From positions 155,842 to 219,841 of the forward strand of contig MEPC01000038.1 of NCBI GenBank assembly GCA_001769655.1: a stretch of DNA of 64,000 nt, given 5' to 3'. This DNA comes from Bacteroidetes bacterium RIFCSPLOWO2_12_FULL_37_12. GTDB taxonomy: Bacteria; Bacteroidota; Bacteroidia; 2-12-FULL-37-12. A model generated the notes under the pieces. The model saw only the letters and a program-made list of their open reading frames with translations, made no database searches and was not told the origin of the DNA. The stretch's first letter is position 1. Every line of letters starts with the position of its first letter. Of the stretch, positions 17,590 through 27,442 are shown piece after piece. A program made the translations under genes and the position numbers.

Positions 17590-17629
17590 ATATGGCAATT
17601 GCCTTATTGAATAAGATAAAAGACACTAA

Positions 17630-17637
17630 TACTTTTG
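17630..17637 (+). promoter_or_regulatory. Bacteroidota -7 element TACTTTTG
   Basis: The TAnnTTTG element lies only 4 bases before the response-regulator ATG, with a TTG at 17607-17609 about 20 bases upstream as a -33 box. If used, the transcript would be essentially leaderless and independent of the kinase gene. Confidence 0.45.
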
Positions 17638-17641
17638 CAGA

Positions 17642-18280
17642 ATGAAAATCAAAGTTGCAATAGCGGAAGACAATCTTAACCTTGCCCGCTCTGTCCGGGA
17701 AAATATTTCTTCTTTTGAATCAGCGGAAGTTTTGTTTATTGCGGAGAATGGAAAAGAATTACTTCAAAAAATCACTACTTGTGTTCCTGACATAATACTG
17801 ATGGATATTAATATGCCTGAAATGGATGGCATTGAAGCTACTAAAGCAGTGAAACATCATTTCCCCGATGTAAAAATTATAATGCTGACAATTTTTGATG
17901 AGGAAGAAAAGATTTTTCAATCCATTCTTGCAGGAGCTACGGGTTATTTGTTAAAAGATGATAAACCCTCCAAAATTATTTCTGCGCTAGAGGAAGCAAT
18001 GAACGGTGGTGCGCCGATGTCTCCCGTAATTGCAAGTAAAGCGTTACAGATGATCAGAGGTAAGAGAACCGAAACACCCGGAAATAATTTTAACCTTACT
18101 AAAAGAGAGTTGGAGATTCTGGAGCTGATTGCTGTGGGAAACAATTACCAGAAAATCGCCGGCACGTTATTCATCAGCCCGCGAACCGTCCGAAAACATA
18201 TTGAAAATATTTACACCAAACTTCAGGTACATAACAAAGTAGAAGCTATTCAGATAGCAACTAAAAATAAACTTCTGTAG
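17642..18280 (+). CDS. NarL/LuxR-family response regulator
   Basis: 212 residues. The receiver domain has acidic E9/D10 and the phosphoacceptor D55 in LMDINMPEMDG. The C-terminal LuxR HTH (~residues 145-210) includes LTKRELEILELIAVGNNYQK and SPRTVRKHIENIYTKL. It is the expected transcriptional output of the propeller HisKA_3 kinase just upstream. In such pairs the targets are often polysaccharide or surface-protein genes; here the targets are unknown. Confidence 0.94.
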   Translation: MKIKVAIAEDNLNLARSVRENISSFESAEVLFIAENGKELLQKITTCVPDIILMDINMPEMDGIEATKAVKHHFPDVKIIMLTIFDEEEKIFQSILAGATGYLLKDDKPSKIISALEEAMNGGAPMSPVIASKALQMIRGKRTETPGNNFNLTKRELEILELIAVGNNYQKIAGTLFISPRTVRKHIENIYTKLQVHNKVEAIQIATKNKLL

Positions 18281-18387
18281 TATTCTGTTATTTTTTTTAT
18301 CATTTTAGGATTGTAAGAAATCCGGTATTCCCTTTTTTCACTTTTTTCATTCTGAATAACCTCTGCTATTTCACTGACAAAAAAATC

Positions 18388-19041
18388 TCATCCCCTCCTT
18401 TCATCAATCAAATACACATATAGTTCCTTCGGTCCATGCGCACCCAGAACCAACGTTTTTTCTATATCGGCTGTCCGGCTTGGACCTGTAACTATGCTTA
18501 GCATGGACGGAAATTGTTGTTTGTATTTCTCTTTCATAAGATTTAATGCGTCATCAATATCTTCGACCAACTGATTTATGTATGCCACTACAATATGTAC
18601 CGGCGGAAAAATTGTAAGTCGTCTGCCTGCTGATTGTTTAGAACTTACCAGCACTGATCCGGTTCTTGCAATAAGCGCCTCACAAAGAGTGACACCCGCT
18701 TCAACTTTTATTAACTGTTTATCATCTGGAAAATATCGTATGCCAAACTTGTCTAATGTTACCTGCAACATGGTTTCCCAACAAAAAACACTTGACCATT
18801 GATTTTGTTCGATAAGACCTGCAAGGTGCTGTAGAAATTCTGTTTCATTTACACAAAACACAAAGTGCCCTTTTACCGCAAGTAGTGCCTGAGCGAACCG
18901 GATATCAAGGGGTTCAGTGGAAGAAGCAAATACATCCACGGTAGTATTTACAGGCGGGGCTGGTTTAGGATTTTTTTGAATCAATGCGGCGCGGATTTTC
19001 TTCAGCACTTTTTCGCGGTCAGTGATTTCGGGAAATTCCAT
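18388..19041 (-). CDS. LUD-domain (LutC/YkgG-like) protein
   Basis: 217 residues from the ATG at 19041. The frame is open further up only to a TTG at 19077 inside repeat DNA. The LUD signature is seen in GPSRTADIEKTLVLGAHGPK near the C-terminus, with GSVLVSSKQSAGR earlier. LutC is part of the LutABC lactate oxidation complex, but in Bacteroidota a single LUD protein commonly sits beside ftsH and rsfS without lutA/lutB, as here, so its role is unclear. It is downstream of ftsH on the same strand, with a MITE-like insertion between them. Confidence 0.85.
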   Translation of the reverse strand: MEFPEITDREKVLKKIRAALIQKNPKPAPPVNTTVDVFASSTEPLDIRFAQALLAVKGHFVFCVNETEFLQHLAGLIEQNQWSSVFCWETMLQVTLDKFGIRYFPDDKQLIKVEAGVTLCEALIARTGSVLVSSKQSAGRRLTIFPPVHIVVAYINQLVEDIDDALNLMKEKYKQQFPSMLSIVTGPSRTADIEKTLVLGAHGPKELYVYLIDERRG

Positions 19042-19054
19042 GGGATTAATTGTG

Positions 19055-19098
19055 GGGTGAGAAGTTTTTAGTTGCAAGTTTTAAGTTGCAAGTTGCTG
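19055..19098. repeat. TTTTAAGTTGCAAG tandem repeat, left arm
   Basis: Repeats of AGTTTTTAGTTGCAAGTTTT face the inverse arm ACTTGAAACTTGAAACTT at 19448-19486. The two arms look like one hairpin-type intergenic repeat that was split by the insertion of the element at 19135-19437. Confidence 0.55.
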
Positions 19099-19134
19099 TA
19101 AGATAAAAGATTTTCACCTATAATAAAGTATTAT

Positions 19135-19437
19135 GGTTCTTTATATAATTGAGTGGGCAATATATGGGAAGGGTTTTCATAAACGTTACTTAATTCCTGA
19201 AACATCATTCTTGTTCTGTATGCCTTTAAAAAACTTAAATAATAACTACTCCGGTGTGTATTATTTCTCACAAATATAATGTCACGCAAAGAATTAAGAC
19301 CGCAGAGAAAAAAAAATCATAAATGATTTTTTTCTTTGCGACTTTGCGACTTTGCGTGACAACTTTTATAGATGCTTAGCTGTTACCTTATAAGTTATTT
19401 TTTATCCTAATTTACCCACTCAATTTTATAAAGAACC
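19135..19437. mobile_element. MITE-like element, 303 bp, with ~26-bp inverted ends and 8-bp target duplication
   Basis: The left end GGTTCTTTATATAATTGAG matches the reverse complement of the right end (GGTTCTTTATAAAATTGAG) at 24 of the first 26 positions. Both ends are flanked by the direct repeat AGTATTAT (19127-19134 and 19438-19445). There is no ORF inside; the interior holds a second hairpin, GTCACGCAAAG to CTTTGCGTGAC (19281-19360). The GGnTCTT-type ends and 8-bp duplication fit what I know of the ISL3 family, so this may be a non-autonomous ISL3 derivative. Confidence 0.75.
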
Positions 19438-19493
19438 AGTATTATTATAACTTGAAACTTGAAACTTAAAACCTGAAACTTGAAACTCTTTTT

Positions 19494-21623
19494 TCAAACA
19501 ACCCCGGCGGTTTCCTGCTTTCCCGGAATCACTTCGGTTTTTATTCCAGTGCCATTGGTGTTTTGTCCATTTTCTCCTTTCATATTTTGCATGGTATCGG
19601 TGTGATGAGCAGTGCCGAATGGACGTTTTCCTAACAATTCCTCCAGATCGCTAAGAAAAATAACCTCTCTTTTCAGCAACTCACTTGCCACTAATTCCAA
19701 ATGATGCTTGTGTTCTGAAAGGAGTTTTTTTGTGTAAATATATGCATCATCAATAATTTTGCGGACTTCTATATCAATGGTTTGAGCGGTTGCTTCAGAA
19801 TACGGTTTTTCAAAAACAAATTCAGAGGGATTTTGTGTATTGGTAAAAGATACATGCCCTACTTTCTCATTCATCCCGAAAACCGTTACCATGGCATAAG
19901 CCATTTTTGTGATTCTTTCCAGATCATTCTGAGCGCCTGTGGATATCTCATTAAAAATTATATCTTCAGCCACTCTCCCTCCCAACGCCATGCACATGCC
20001 ATCTGTTAATTGTTCCCGTGTGTACAGGAATTGTTCTTTCGGTAAATATTGAGCATATCCTAATGCCGCTAAACCCCTTGGAACAATGCTGACCTTTACC
20101 AATGGGTCTGCGTGCTTTAAAAACCAACCCGCCACCGCATGACCTGCCTCGTGGTAAGCGACAATGTTTTTTTCTTCGGGTGAAATTATTTTGCTTTTCT
20201 TTTCAAGACCTCCAATCACTCTGTCAATGGCATCTTGAAAATCCTGCATACCCACTAATTCTTTGTTTTTACGTGCCGCGATCAGAGCGGCTTCGTTGCA
20301 TACATTCGCTATATCAGCTCCAGCGAATCCTGGTGTTTGCGCCGCTAATTTTGCTGAATTAACCGTTTGGTCAATTTTTATGGGCTTGGCATGCACTACA
20401 AAAATTTGTTCTCTTCCGGCAAGATCGGGTTTATCAATTCCGATTTGACGGTCAAAGCGCCCGGCTCTTAACAAAGCAGGGTCTAAAACATCGGGTCGAT
20501 TGGTAGCGGCAAGAATAATAACTCCGGTGTCGGTACCGAAACCATCCATTTCAACTAATAGCTGATTAAGGGTGTTTTCCCGCTCATCATTTCCACCGTG
20601 TATTACATTTTTACCCCGTGAACGACCGATGGCATCAATTTCATCAATGAAAATAATGCACGGTGCCTTGTCTCTTGCATTTTTAAAAAGATCTCTTACT
20701 CTGGCGGCGCCCACGCCAACAAACATTTCTACAAAGTCAGACCCCGAAATAGTAAAAAAAGGAACACCGGCTTCACCGGCAACGGCTTTGGCAAGAAGAG
20801 TTTTTCCAGTACCAGGAGGACCTACTAACAGACAACCCTTAGGAATTTTACCTCCGAGATTGGTAAATTTTTTGGGATTCTGTAAAAATTCAACAATCTC
20901 CTTTACCTCTACTTTTGCTTCGTCAAGCCCAGCCACATCCTGAAATGTTATTTTGATTTGATTTTCAATGTCAAATAATGCCGCTTTTGATTTTCCTATC
21001 GAAAATATTCCTCCTCCGGGTCCTCCCATTCCTGACATTCTGCGGAGAATATACCAAAAGCCAAATATCAAAAGGAAAAGAAAGCCCCACTGAAAAAAGT
21101 TATCACGCCAATCCTGACGGGTTTCTACTTTATAATCAATCTGATTGTCTTTGTGTGTTTTATTGTATTCTTTTAAATCAGTGATAAGTGCTGAGCCGGA
21201 TTGTACTTTAAATTCATATTGTGCTTTTGAGGGTAGAACCACCTTTTTATCGGTGGCGGATTTTCCTCTCCAATCTTTAAGGTATTTTTCATTGGTAAGC
21301 GCTTCTTCTTTCAGGTTTACTTCGACATTTACATCATTAAAAAGAACAATGCTCTCAACATCGTGAGAGGAAACCATCTGCTCAAACCGGCTTTCTGTTA
21401 TCACAATGCTCCTTTTTTCGCTACCGCCAAACCATAAAACAACTGTAAATACAAGAAGAATAATCAATATCCACATCTGGGCATTGGGCATGCCTTGAGA
21501 ACCGGACTTCCTGAGTTGCCTGAACGGATTGCTTTTCTTTTTATCTATCGTATTTTTCTCCTCTTTCTTTTCTTCTTTAGGTTTACCTACGGGAGTTGGG
21601 GTTTTATTTTCTTTTGGATCCAT
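19494..21623 (-). CDS. ftsH: ATP-dependent zinc metalloprotease FtsH
   Basis: 709 residues from the ATG at 21623. The frame is open upstream only because it reads through a GGTATAGG repeat ([16 protein letters not shown]), which I exclude. There are two membrane helices (~51-66 and ~179-193) around a periplasmic domain. The AAA+ module has Walker A GPPGTGKT (268-275), Walker B FIDEID (325-330) and the second region of homology around [18 protein letters not shown]. The peptidase zinc site is HEAGH (491-495). It degrades membrane and regulatory proteins and is hexameric. It lies downstream of rsfS. Confidence 0.97.
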   Translation of the reverse strand: MDPKENKTPTPVGKPKEEKKEEKNTIDKKKSNPFRQLRKSGSQGMPNAQMWILIILLVFTVVLWFGGSEKRSIVITESRFEQMVSSHDVESIVLFNDVNVEVNLKEEALTNEKYLKDWRGKSATDKKVVLPSKAQYEFKVQSGSALITDLKEYNKTHKDNQIDYKVETRQDWRDNFFQWGFLFLLIFGFWYILRRMSGMGGPGGGIFSIGKSKAALFDIENQIKITFQDVAGLDEAKVEVKEIVEFLQNPKKFTNLGGKIPKGCLLVGPPGTGKTLLAKAVAGEAGVPFFTISGSDFVEMFVGVGAARVRDLFKNARDKAPCIIFIDEIDAIGRSRGKNVIHGGNDERENTLNQLLVEMDGFGTDTGVIILAATNRPDVLDPALLRAGRFDRQIGIDKPDLAGREQIFVVHAKPIKIDQTVNSAKLAAQTPGFAGADIANVCNEAALIAARKNKELVGMQDFQDAIDRVIGGLEKKSKIISPEEKNIVAYHEAGHAVAGWFLKHADPLVKVSIVPRGLAALGYAQYLPKEQFLYTREQLTDGMCMALGGRVAEDIIFNEISTGAQNDLERITKMAYAMVTVFGMNEKVGHVSFTNTQNPSEFVFEKPYSEATAQTIDIEVRKIIDDAYIYTKKLLSEHKHHLELVASELLKREVIFLSDLEELLGKRPFGTAHHTDTMQNMKGENGQNTNGTGIKTEVIPGKQETAGVV

Positions 21624-21639
21624 AATATTGAACGGAAAT

Positions 21640-21732
21640 GGGTATAGAGGTATAGGGGTATAGGGAAATAGGGGTATAGGGAACAATCGCGTTTTATACC
21701 TTATACCCTATACCTATATACCTTATACCTGT
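21640..21732. repeat. GGTATAGG/CCTATACC inverted tandem repeat
   Basis: Units of GGTATAGGGGTATAGGG are followed by the complementary TATACCTTATACCCTATACC. It fills most of the gap between rsfS and ftsH on a minus-strand operon, so it would be transcribed within the mRNA leader of ftsH. Confidence 0.75.
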
Positions 21733-21764
21733 GTTAAAAGAGTGTAAAGATACACTTTTTTTCT

Positions 21765-22142
21765 TTAAGGGCTTACTTTCTCTATCTCTGCATCGCCCCA
21801 TAATTCTTCTAACCCGTAAAATTCTCTTTTTTCACGTAGAAAAATGTGTACTATTACATCAAAATAATCCAATAAAACCCATTCTGATAACTTGATACCT
21901 TCTTTTCTGTTTACCGCCAATCCTGTTTTTTTAAAAATCGTTTCTTCAACCGACTCAGCAAGCGCACGGGCATGGCGGTCCGATTCTCCTGTACAAACGA
22001 TTAAATAATCAGCCATCGGGTTTTTATTTTTTCTCAAATCAATACGAACAATGTCATTCCCTTTTTTTTCCACGAGACCTTGTATAACGTAGCGGCAAAG
22101 AATGGATGACTTAGTGTTGGAGGGATGGGATGATTTCTTCAA
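21765..22142 (-). CDS. rsfS: ribosomal silencing factor RsfS
   Basis: 125 residues, Iojap/RsfS family. Conserved features are DIVRIDLRKNKNPMADYLIVCTGES (cut here by known loops), DRHARALAESVEE and the C-terminal WVLLDYFDVIVHIFLRE. It binds ribosomal protein L14 and blocks subunit joining in starvation. No ATG lies upstream in frame; the start appears to be a TTG at 22142 (leading to KKSSHPSNTK), 15 residues before the conserved region. It precedes ftsH on the same strand, a common Bacteroidota order. Confidence 0.93.
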   Translation of the reverse strand: MKKSSHPSNTKSSILCRYVIQGLVEKKGNDIVRIDLRKNKNPMADYLIVCTGESDRHARALAESVEETIFKKTGLAVNRKEGIKLSEWVLLDYFDVIVHIFLREKREFYGLEELWGDAEIEKVSP

Positions 22143-22237
22143 ATGATATATTTTTGCAGTTGAAAGAGGAAGTCACATGCAAACTTACTGAAAATTTTGA
22201 TTTCAAAATAAACATCATAAAAATTCAACAAATTTCT

Positions 22238-22276
22238 CACCCCTCTCCAGCTTTTTGGAGAGGGGCTGGGGTGAGG
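22238..22276. repeat. nested palindrome CTCACCCC-CTCTCC ... GGAGAGGGG-GGGGTGAG
   Basis: An inner perfect stem CCCCTCTCC/GGAGAGGGG has an AGCTTTTT loop, and an outer pair CTCACCCC/GGGGTGAG can compete with it. It lies in the divergent rsfS-birA region, 31 bases before the birA ATG. It may influence birA translation, or be one of the dispersed palindromes typical of these genomes. Confidence 0.65.
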
Positions 22277-22306
22277 TAGGATTTATAGAAAAAGTTACAT
22301 TATTTT

Positions 22307-23062
22307 ATGAAAAGACAACCCGCCATCATTGGCTCACATTTTTTCGAGATAGATGCCTGCGATTCAACAAACCGGACCCTGCAGGAGTGGTTAAAAACCC
22401 ATCCTTTACCGGAGGGAACTGTACTTAGGACACATCAGCAAAATGCTGGGAGAGGACAAGGTACAAACACCTGGATATCAGAGCCAGGACAAAATCTGAC
22501 CTTCAGTTGTGTCCTTTTTCCTGAGAATCTTAATTTATCGCATGCGTTTATCCTGAACATGGCTATCACCTTGGGAATATATGATTACTTAACAGGATTT
22601 TTCCATGACCATGTTAAAATTAAATGGCCCAATGATTTATTGGTAAATCAAAAAAAAATTGCCGGAATTCTTTTTGAAAACACCATTCGTGATCAGAAAG
22701 TCACCCAATCGGTCATCGGAATTGGGATAAACATGAATCAGGAAAAATTTCATGATTTGCCAAATGCTGTCTCCTTGTTTGTATTATTAAAACAAAAAAA
22801 AGTGCTGGCGGATGAGTTAGTTCGGCTGTTGAAATGCCTTGATGAGAGGTACCGATTATTTCGCGAAGGAAAGTTTGAAGAAATCAGGGTTGAATTTTCC
22901 CGTTCCCTGTTGGGGTATCACGAGCCCTGTAATTTTTTTAAAGAGGATGTCGGCTTTACGGCGAGCATAATGGGAGTGAACACTGAGGGCAAATTGGCGC
23001 TACATGAGGGCGATACGCTGAATTATTACTCGCATCAGGAAATAAAACAAAGTTGGGGATGA
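22307..23062 (+). CDS. birA: biotin--[acetyl-CoA-carboxylase] ligase
   Basis: 251 residues, starting at an ATG. Biotinyl-AMP binding loop GRGQGTNTW (48-56), then KWPND (106-110) with the conserved LysLysIleAlaGly after it (K117) and VIGIGINMNQ. It activates biotin and transfers it to the carboxyl-carrier lysine of acetyl-CoA carboxylase and related enzymes. It lacks the N-terminal HTH of E. coli BirA, so it is a class I, non-regulatory ligase. The position divergent from rsfS-ftsH is typical for Bacteroidota. Confidence 0.95.
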   Translation: MKRQPAIIGSHFFEIDACDSTNRTLQEWLKTHPLPEGTVLRTHQQNAGRGQGTNTWISEPGQNLTFSCVLFPENLNLSHAFILNMAITLGIYDYLTGFFHDHVKIKWPNDLLVNQKKIAGILFENTIRDQKVTQSVIGIGINMNQEKFHDLPNAVSLFVLLKQKKVLADELVRLLKCLDERYRLFREGKFEEIRVEFSRSLLGYHEPCNFFKEDVGFTASIMGVNTEGKLALHEGDTLNYYSHQEIKQSWG

Positions 23063-23064
23063 TG

Positions 23065-23072
23065 TATATTTG
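23065..23072 (+). promoter_or_regulatory. Bacteroidota -7 element TATATTTG
   Basis: The TAnnTTTG element begins 3 bases after the birA stop codon and 22 bases before the cupin ATG. It suggests that the cupin gene has its own promoter. Confidence 0.5.
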
Positions 23073-23093
23073 CAAAAATTTTTCCAAGAAATC

Positions 23094-23564
23094 ATGAACA
23101 TAAAATCATATCGCCTCCCGCTTTTTACCTTGTTTTTTTTCCTTGTAATCGCTGGTTTTTCCTATATTAATGAATCGGAAACCACCGGAAATAAAGGTAC
23201 CTTAGTAAGTTTTGAAACCGCTCCTTTTTTCTCGGCTAAAAATGACTCTTTGCAAGCCACTATTATTTCGAGTGCATTATTAAACGAGGGTCCTAAGGAT
23301 GTTTATGCCGGTAAAATTTTTCTAAAAAAAGGAACAAAAGTAGCTGAACACACTCATTCGTGCACAGAAATATTATGCGTAGAAACAGGTGCCGGTAAAT
23401 TGATGGTTGCAGATACTATCTATCAAATGCAAAAAGGAACAGCAGTAATAATTCCTGCCGGAGCTCCTCATTCTTTTTTTGCCGAGGAAGATTTTTCATC
23501 CGTGCAGATATATGGTGAATCCGGGCAAGAGCAAAAATATTTGAATTGGAAAAGGGTGAGGTAG
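23094..23564 (+). CDS. exported cupin-domain protein
   Basis: 156 residues from the ATG at 23094, with an N-terminal hydrophobic export signal or anchor (LPLFTLFFFLVIAGFSYI). A single cupin_2 barrel follows: motif 1 is HTHSCTEILCVETGAG, with metal-ligand His and Glu residues, and motif 2 is IPAGAPHSFF. The substrate is unknown; periplasmic cupins of this size may be sugar- or small-molecule-binding or isomerase-like. It probably has its own promoter just after birA. Confidence 0.82.
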   Translation: MNIKSYRLPLFTLFFFLVIAGFSYINESETTGNKGTLVSFETAPFFSAKNDSLQATIISSALLNEGPKDVYAGKIFLKKGTKVAEHTHSCTEILCVETGAGKLMVADTIYQMQKGTAVIIPAGAPHSFFAEEDFSSVQIYGESGQEQKYLNWKRVR

Positions 23565-23684
23565 GGGCTAACTATTCAGCAGAGAATTTGGCCATTAATT
23601 CCATCTATGATAATCAAAAATTAATTCGTACATTTCGTGGTAATAATATTCATCTTCTGAGTAGTTAATATAACCTCAAAAACA

Positions 23685-26600
23685 ATGAAAGAAACAATCA
23701 CAATCTTATCAATGGTTTTATTAACCATTAACACTTTTGCGCAAATGCCACACTGGTCATGGGCAAAGTCAGCAGGCGGTGCTTCTTGGGATTTGGGTTA
23801 CAGTGTTTCAACCGATGCAAGCGGGAATGTATATATGACGGGCAGGTTTAATATTTCTACCATCACCTTCGGAACAACTACTTTAACGAATGCAGGCGAT
23901 TATGATATTTTTATTGTGAAATACGATGCCGCTGGAAATGTACTATGGGCAAAGTCAGCAGGTGGTACTTCTTCAGATGTGGGCACTTGCGTTTCCACCG
24001 ATGCAAGCGGGAATGTACTTATGACTGGCTCTTTTCAAAGTCCTGCCATTACCTTTGGAACAACTACTTTAACCAGTGTTGGTTATGGAGATATTTTTAT
24101 TGTAAAATTCGATGCTACTGGAAATATACTATGGGCAAAGTCAGCAGGTGGTATTGAGAGTGATCTTAGCATCAGCATTTCCACCGATGCAAACGGGAAT
24201 GTATTTATGACAGGCGGGTTTTTTAGTCCTACAATTAATTTTGGAACAACTACATTAACTAATGCAAATAATTCAGGAAATTATTATGATATTTTTATTG
24301 CGAAATACGATGTAACCGGAAATGTGGTATGGGCAAAATCAGCAGGCGGTATTTCTTATGATGAGGGTGTCAATGTTTCAACCGATGCAAGCGGCAACGC
24401 ATATATGACTGGATATTTTCAAAGTTCTAATATCACTTTCGGAACAACTACCTTAACTAATGCAAATTATCAGAATATCTTTATTGTGAAATACGATGCT
24501 TCAGGAAATGTGCTGTGGGCTAAGTCAGCAGGCGGTACTTCTTATGATTATAGCAATAGCGTTTCCACTAATGCAAGCGACAATGTATATATGACGGGAT
24601 GTTTTTTCAGTCCTACCATCACCTTCGGAACAACTACTTTAACGAATGCTGGCGATTATGATATTTTTATTGTGAAATACGATGCTACCGGAAATGTGCT
24701 ATGGGCTAAGTCAGCAGGCGGTGTTTATGGTGATATTGGCAAAAGCGTTTCCAGCGATGCAAGCGGGAATGTATATATGACGGGCTCGTTTAGTAGTCCT
24801 ACCATCACCTTCGGAACAACTACTTTAACCAATACCAGTCCAGACTTTCCAGACTCTTCTGATATTTTTATTATTAAATACGATGCTAGTGGAAATGTGC
24901 TATGGGCAAAGTCAGCAGGAGGTGCTTCTTCAGATGAGGGTTTAAGTATGTCCGCTGATGCAAGTGGGGATGTATATATAACGGGATATTTTAACAGTAA
25001 TACCATCACTTTTGGAACAACTACTTTAACCAATGCAAATAATACAGGAGATACTTATGATATTTTTATTGCAAAACTAAAACAAGCAAATATTTATGGA
25101 AGTGTTTTTAACGATATCAGCAATGATTGTGTAAATGACTCAAACGAAACCGGTTTATCCAGACGAAATTTATTAATCAATCCCGGTAATATGATTATGC
25201 AAACCTATTCGGATGGCACCTGGACTTTAGATTCTCTTCCTGCCGGAAATTATTCAATCACTGCTGATACCTCCGGCTCATGGAAACGAACTTGCCCACT
25301 TTCACAAAATTTTACAGTTATAGCTCCAGATTCTGTTACTTCTGCTCCTTCTTTTGGTTTCATCTCTACAGAAACCTGTCCCCAGCCAAATGTTTCTATA
25401 AATATGCCATTCATTCGTCGCTGTTTCAACAACCAGAATGTTTATGTAAATGCCTGTAATGAAAATATTGCTACAGGCACTTTAAATAATGCATATATAC
25501 TTGTTCAATTGGATTCGTTGCTGAGTGTACAATCCTCCACCCTATCCTACCTTGATTTAGGAGACAATACATTTCGTTTTGATATCGGAAATTTAAATCC
25601 TGGCCAATGTCAGAATTTCTCTATTGCCTGCTCATTAAGCTGTAATGCCCTTCTGGGTCAGACCTTGTGCATGTCAGCCAATTTGTTCCCTGCCGACTCC
25701 TGCGTTTTTGACACTATTCCTGATATACCCACAGGAGTGTCACTCTGCACGTTGCCATGGGATAAATCATCGTTGAAAGTAGAAGCAAGTTGCATTAGTG
25801 ACACTACCGGTGATAAAGCAGTACGCTTTGTGATTTATAACATAGGAGAACCTGGTGACGGTGACATGAAGTGTCACAGTCCGGTTCGTTTATACGTTGA
25901 TGGTGTTTTAACCAAGGTGGATTCTGTAAAACTAAATGGCGGTGACAGTACGATTTTTGTTTATTCGGGCGACGGGAGAACTTATCGCCTGGAGACAGAC
26001 CAGCATCCTCTACATCCCGGAAATTCACATCCAAATGCAAGCATAGAATTATGCGGTGGAACTATGAACTGGCAACCGGGTTTAATTACCGCTCTTCCTG
26101 AGGATGATGCCGATCCGATAGTTGATATTTATTGCGGAGCGGTCAGAGGCAGTTACGATCCCAACGACAAAGCGGGCTATCCTACCGGCGTGGACTCAAC
26201 AAACAATTTATATCCCAACCAAGCGCTGGAATATTTAATACGATTCCAGAACACCGGCACCGATACTGCCTTTACTGTAGTAATCCGCGATACGTTAGAT
26301 ACGGATTTGGATATTTTTACGGTACAATCAGGGGCATCCAGTCATACTTACACCTTCCGGCTCTATGGACAAAGAATATTGGAATGGACTTTTAATAATA
26401 TTCTTTTACCCGACAGCAATAAGAATGAACCCGGTAGTCACGGGTTTGTAAGCTTTAGGGCAGAACAAAACAAAAATCTTCCCAACAATACACTGATTAA
26501 AAACACTGCAGGAATATATTTTGATTTCAACGATCCGGTGTTGACCAATGTCACAGTGCATACCGTTAATGACGGAGTGAAAAAAATTAGTACGGGTACT

Positions 26601-26888
26601 AAAGTGAATCCTGTTCCAAAAAGCAAAAATAATGTTGTAAAAATTTATCCCAATCCCTTTCATAGTTCAACGGTAATAAAAATAAACGGTCTTTTGGGGG
26701 GTTATAGTAAAACTATTGATTGTAAGATTTATAATTTGTTAGGCAAAGAGGTGACAACCTTATGTAAATTGGGCAGAAAAGGAGATGAGTACATTATAGA
26801 ACGGGGTGGCTTGAAGAGTGGTGTTTATTTTTATCGTGTCAGTGGCACTAATATTAATTCAGCGAACGGGATGATGGTGGTGGAGTAG
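23685..26888 (+). CDS. secreted SBBP-repeat protein with DUF11-like region and T9SS sorting domain
   Basis: 1067 residues. Signal peptide MKETITILSMVLLTINTFAQ. Seven repeats of ~60 residues follow, each with AKSAGG...SVSTDASGNVYMTG...ITFGTTTLTN...DIFIVKYDA (cut by variable loops), an SBBP-type propeller repeat. Next come a SdrD-B-like segment (YGSVFNDISNDCVNDSNE), Cys-rich all-beta domains, and a conserved repeat-domain block (SYDPNDKAGYPTG, LEYLIRFQNTGTDTAF). The Por sorting domain is at the end (IYPNPFHSSTVIKI ... SGVYFYRVSG). It is likely a large surface or released protein; function unknown. Confidence 0.88.
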   Translation: MKETITILSMVLLTINTFAQMPHWSWAKSAGGASWDLGYSVSTDASGNVYMTGRFNISTITFGTTTLTNAGDYDIFIVKYDAAGNVLWAKSAGGTSSDVGTCVSTDASGNVLMTGSFQSPAITFGTTTLTSVGYGDIFIVKFDATGNILWAKSAGGIESDLSISISTDANGNVFMTGGFFSPTINFGTTTLTNANNSGNYYDIFIAKYDVTGNVVWAKSAGGISYDEGVNVSTDASGNAYMTGYFQSSNITFGTTTLTNANYQNIFIVKYDASGNVLWAKSAGGTSYDYSNSVSTNASDNVYMTGCFFSPTITFGTTTLTNAGDYDIFIVKYDATGNVLWAKSAGGVYGDIGKSVSSDASGNVYMTGSFSSPTITFGTTTLTNTSPDFPDSSDIFIIKYDASGNVLWAKSAGGASSDEGLSMSADASGDVYITGYFNSNTITFGTTTLTNANNTGDTYDIFIAKLKQANIYGSVFNDISNDCVNDSNETGLSRRNLLINPGNMIMQTYSDGTWTLDSLPAGNYSITADTSGSWKRTCPLSQNFTVIAPDSVTSAPSFGFISTETCPQPNVSINMPFIRRCFNNQNVYVNACNENIATGTLNNAYILVQLDSLLSVQSSTLSYLDLGDNTFRFDIGNLNPGQCQNFSIACSLSCNALLGQTLCMSANLFPADSCVFDTIPDIPTGVSLCTLPWDKSSLKVEASCISDTTGDKAVRFVIYNIGEPGDGDMKCHSPVRLYVDGVLTKVDSVKLNGGDSTIFVYSGDGRTYRLETDQHPLHPGNSHPNASIELCGGTMNWQPGLITALPEDDADPIVDIYCGAVRGSYDPNDKAGYPTGVDSTNNLYPNQALEYLIRFQNTGTDTAFTVVIRDTLDTDLDIFTVQSGASSHTYTFRLYGQRILEWTFNNILLPDSNKNEPGSHGFVSFRAEQNKNLPNNTLIKNTAGIYFDFNDPVLTNVTVHTVNDGVKKISTGTKVNPVPKSKNNVVKIYPNPFHSSTVIKINGLLGGYSKTIDCKIYNLLGKEVTTLCKLGRKGDEYIIERGGLKSGVYFYRVSGTNINSANGMMVVE

Positions 26889-27164
26889 GAGGCGTGAAGT
26901 CCGGGTATTCCGATGCCATAGGGTCGGACAAATAAATCAAATTTGTATCTTTGTCTTAAATCCTTTGCAATATTGTCCAATGATTCTTTGTTTTTTCTGT
27001 TAATGAGGTTTCGATTTCAATAATTATAATGAACAAAAAATATGTTTAACATTGAAAAAATTTCACCCTTACAAATTTACGAAAAAAATTTACTTTTCTA
27101 TCTTTGTTTACAAAGTGGGTTAGTTTATTATTGACGTGCATTATTGATCTGCCTGAAAACTTCA

Positions 27165-27315
27165 GGCAGTCCCGTTTGGGACAAAATATCGGTAGAAAGA
27201 AATTTCCATGTCTTACCTTTGAGTGCCGTAGTTACGAAACATGTTGTAACAACGCTCTTCATTCCGTAGTTGTAACATCTGGCTTCACACAATTGAGTTC
27301 CGTAGGAACGAATTA
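27165..27315. repeat. CCGTAG-type repeat block
   Basis: It contains TCCCGTTTGGGAC, CAAAATATCGGTAGAAA, then three spaced variants of GCCGTAGTTACGAA, CCGTAGTTGTAAC and TTCCGTAGGAACG. It resembles the dispersed repeat built on TCCCGTAGGGAC plus ATATCGGTAGAAA that I know from many Bacteroidota genomes, here degenerate. Confidence 0.6.
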
Positions 27316-27434
27316 AGAAGAAAACAAAAACTATGGCAAACACAAATCATAAGGTAAATTCCACTCAGGAAAAACATCAAAATAAGAATTAACCCATTCA
27401 GGGCTACAGATGGGAAAAATTTGAATTTTTTACT

Positions 27435-27442
27435 TACCTTTG
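27435..27442 (+). promoter_or_regulatory. Bacteroidota -7 element TACCTTTG
   Basis: TACCTTTG lies 25 bases upstream of the HEPN-gene ATG. It is a likely promoter for the toxin-antitoxin pair; no correctly spaced -33 box was seen. Confidence 0.5.

Noticed and set aside
21624..21686. 21-residue N-terminal extension of FtsH
   Set aside because: It is the GGTATAGG repeat read in frame; the ATG at 21623 gives a normal FtsH start.
24725..25033. Antisense 102-residue frame in the SBBP-repeat gene
   Set aside because: It is a shadow of the repeated sense codons.
27104..27316. 70-codon open frame (and its antisense partner) in the 27.1-27.3 kb gap
   Set aside because: It translates a palindromic repeat block in both strands; no family features.
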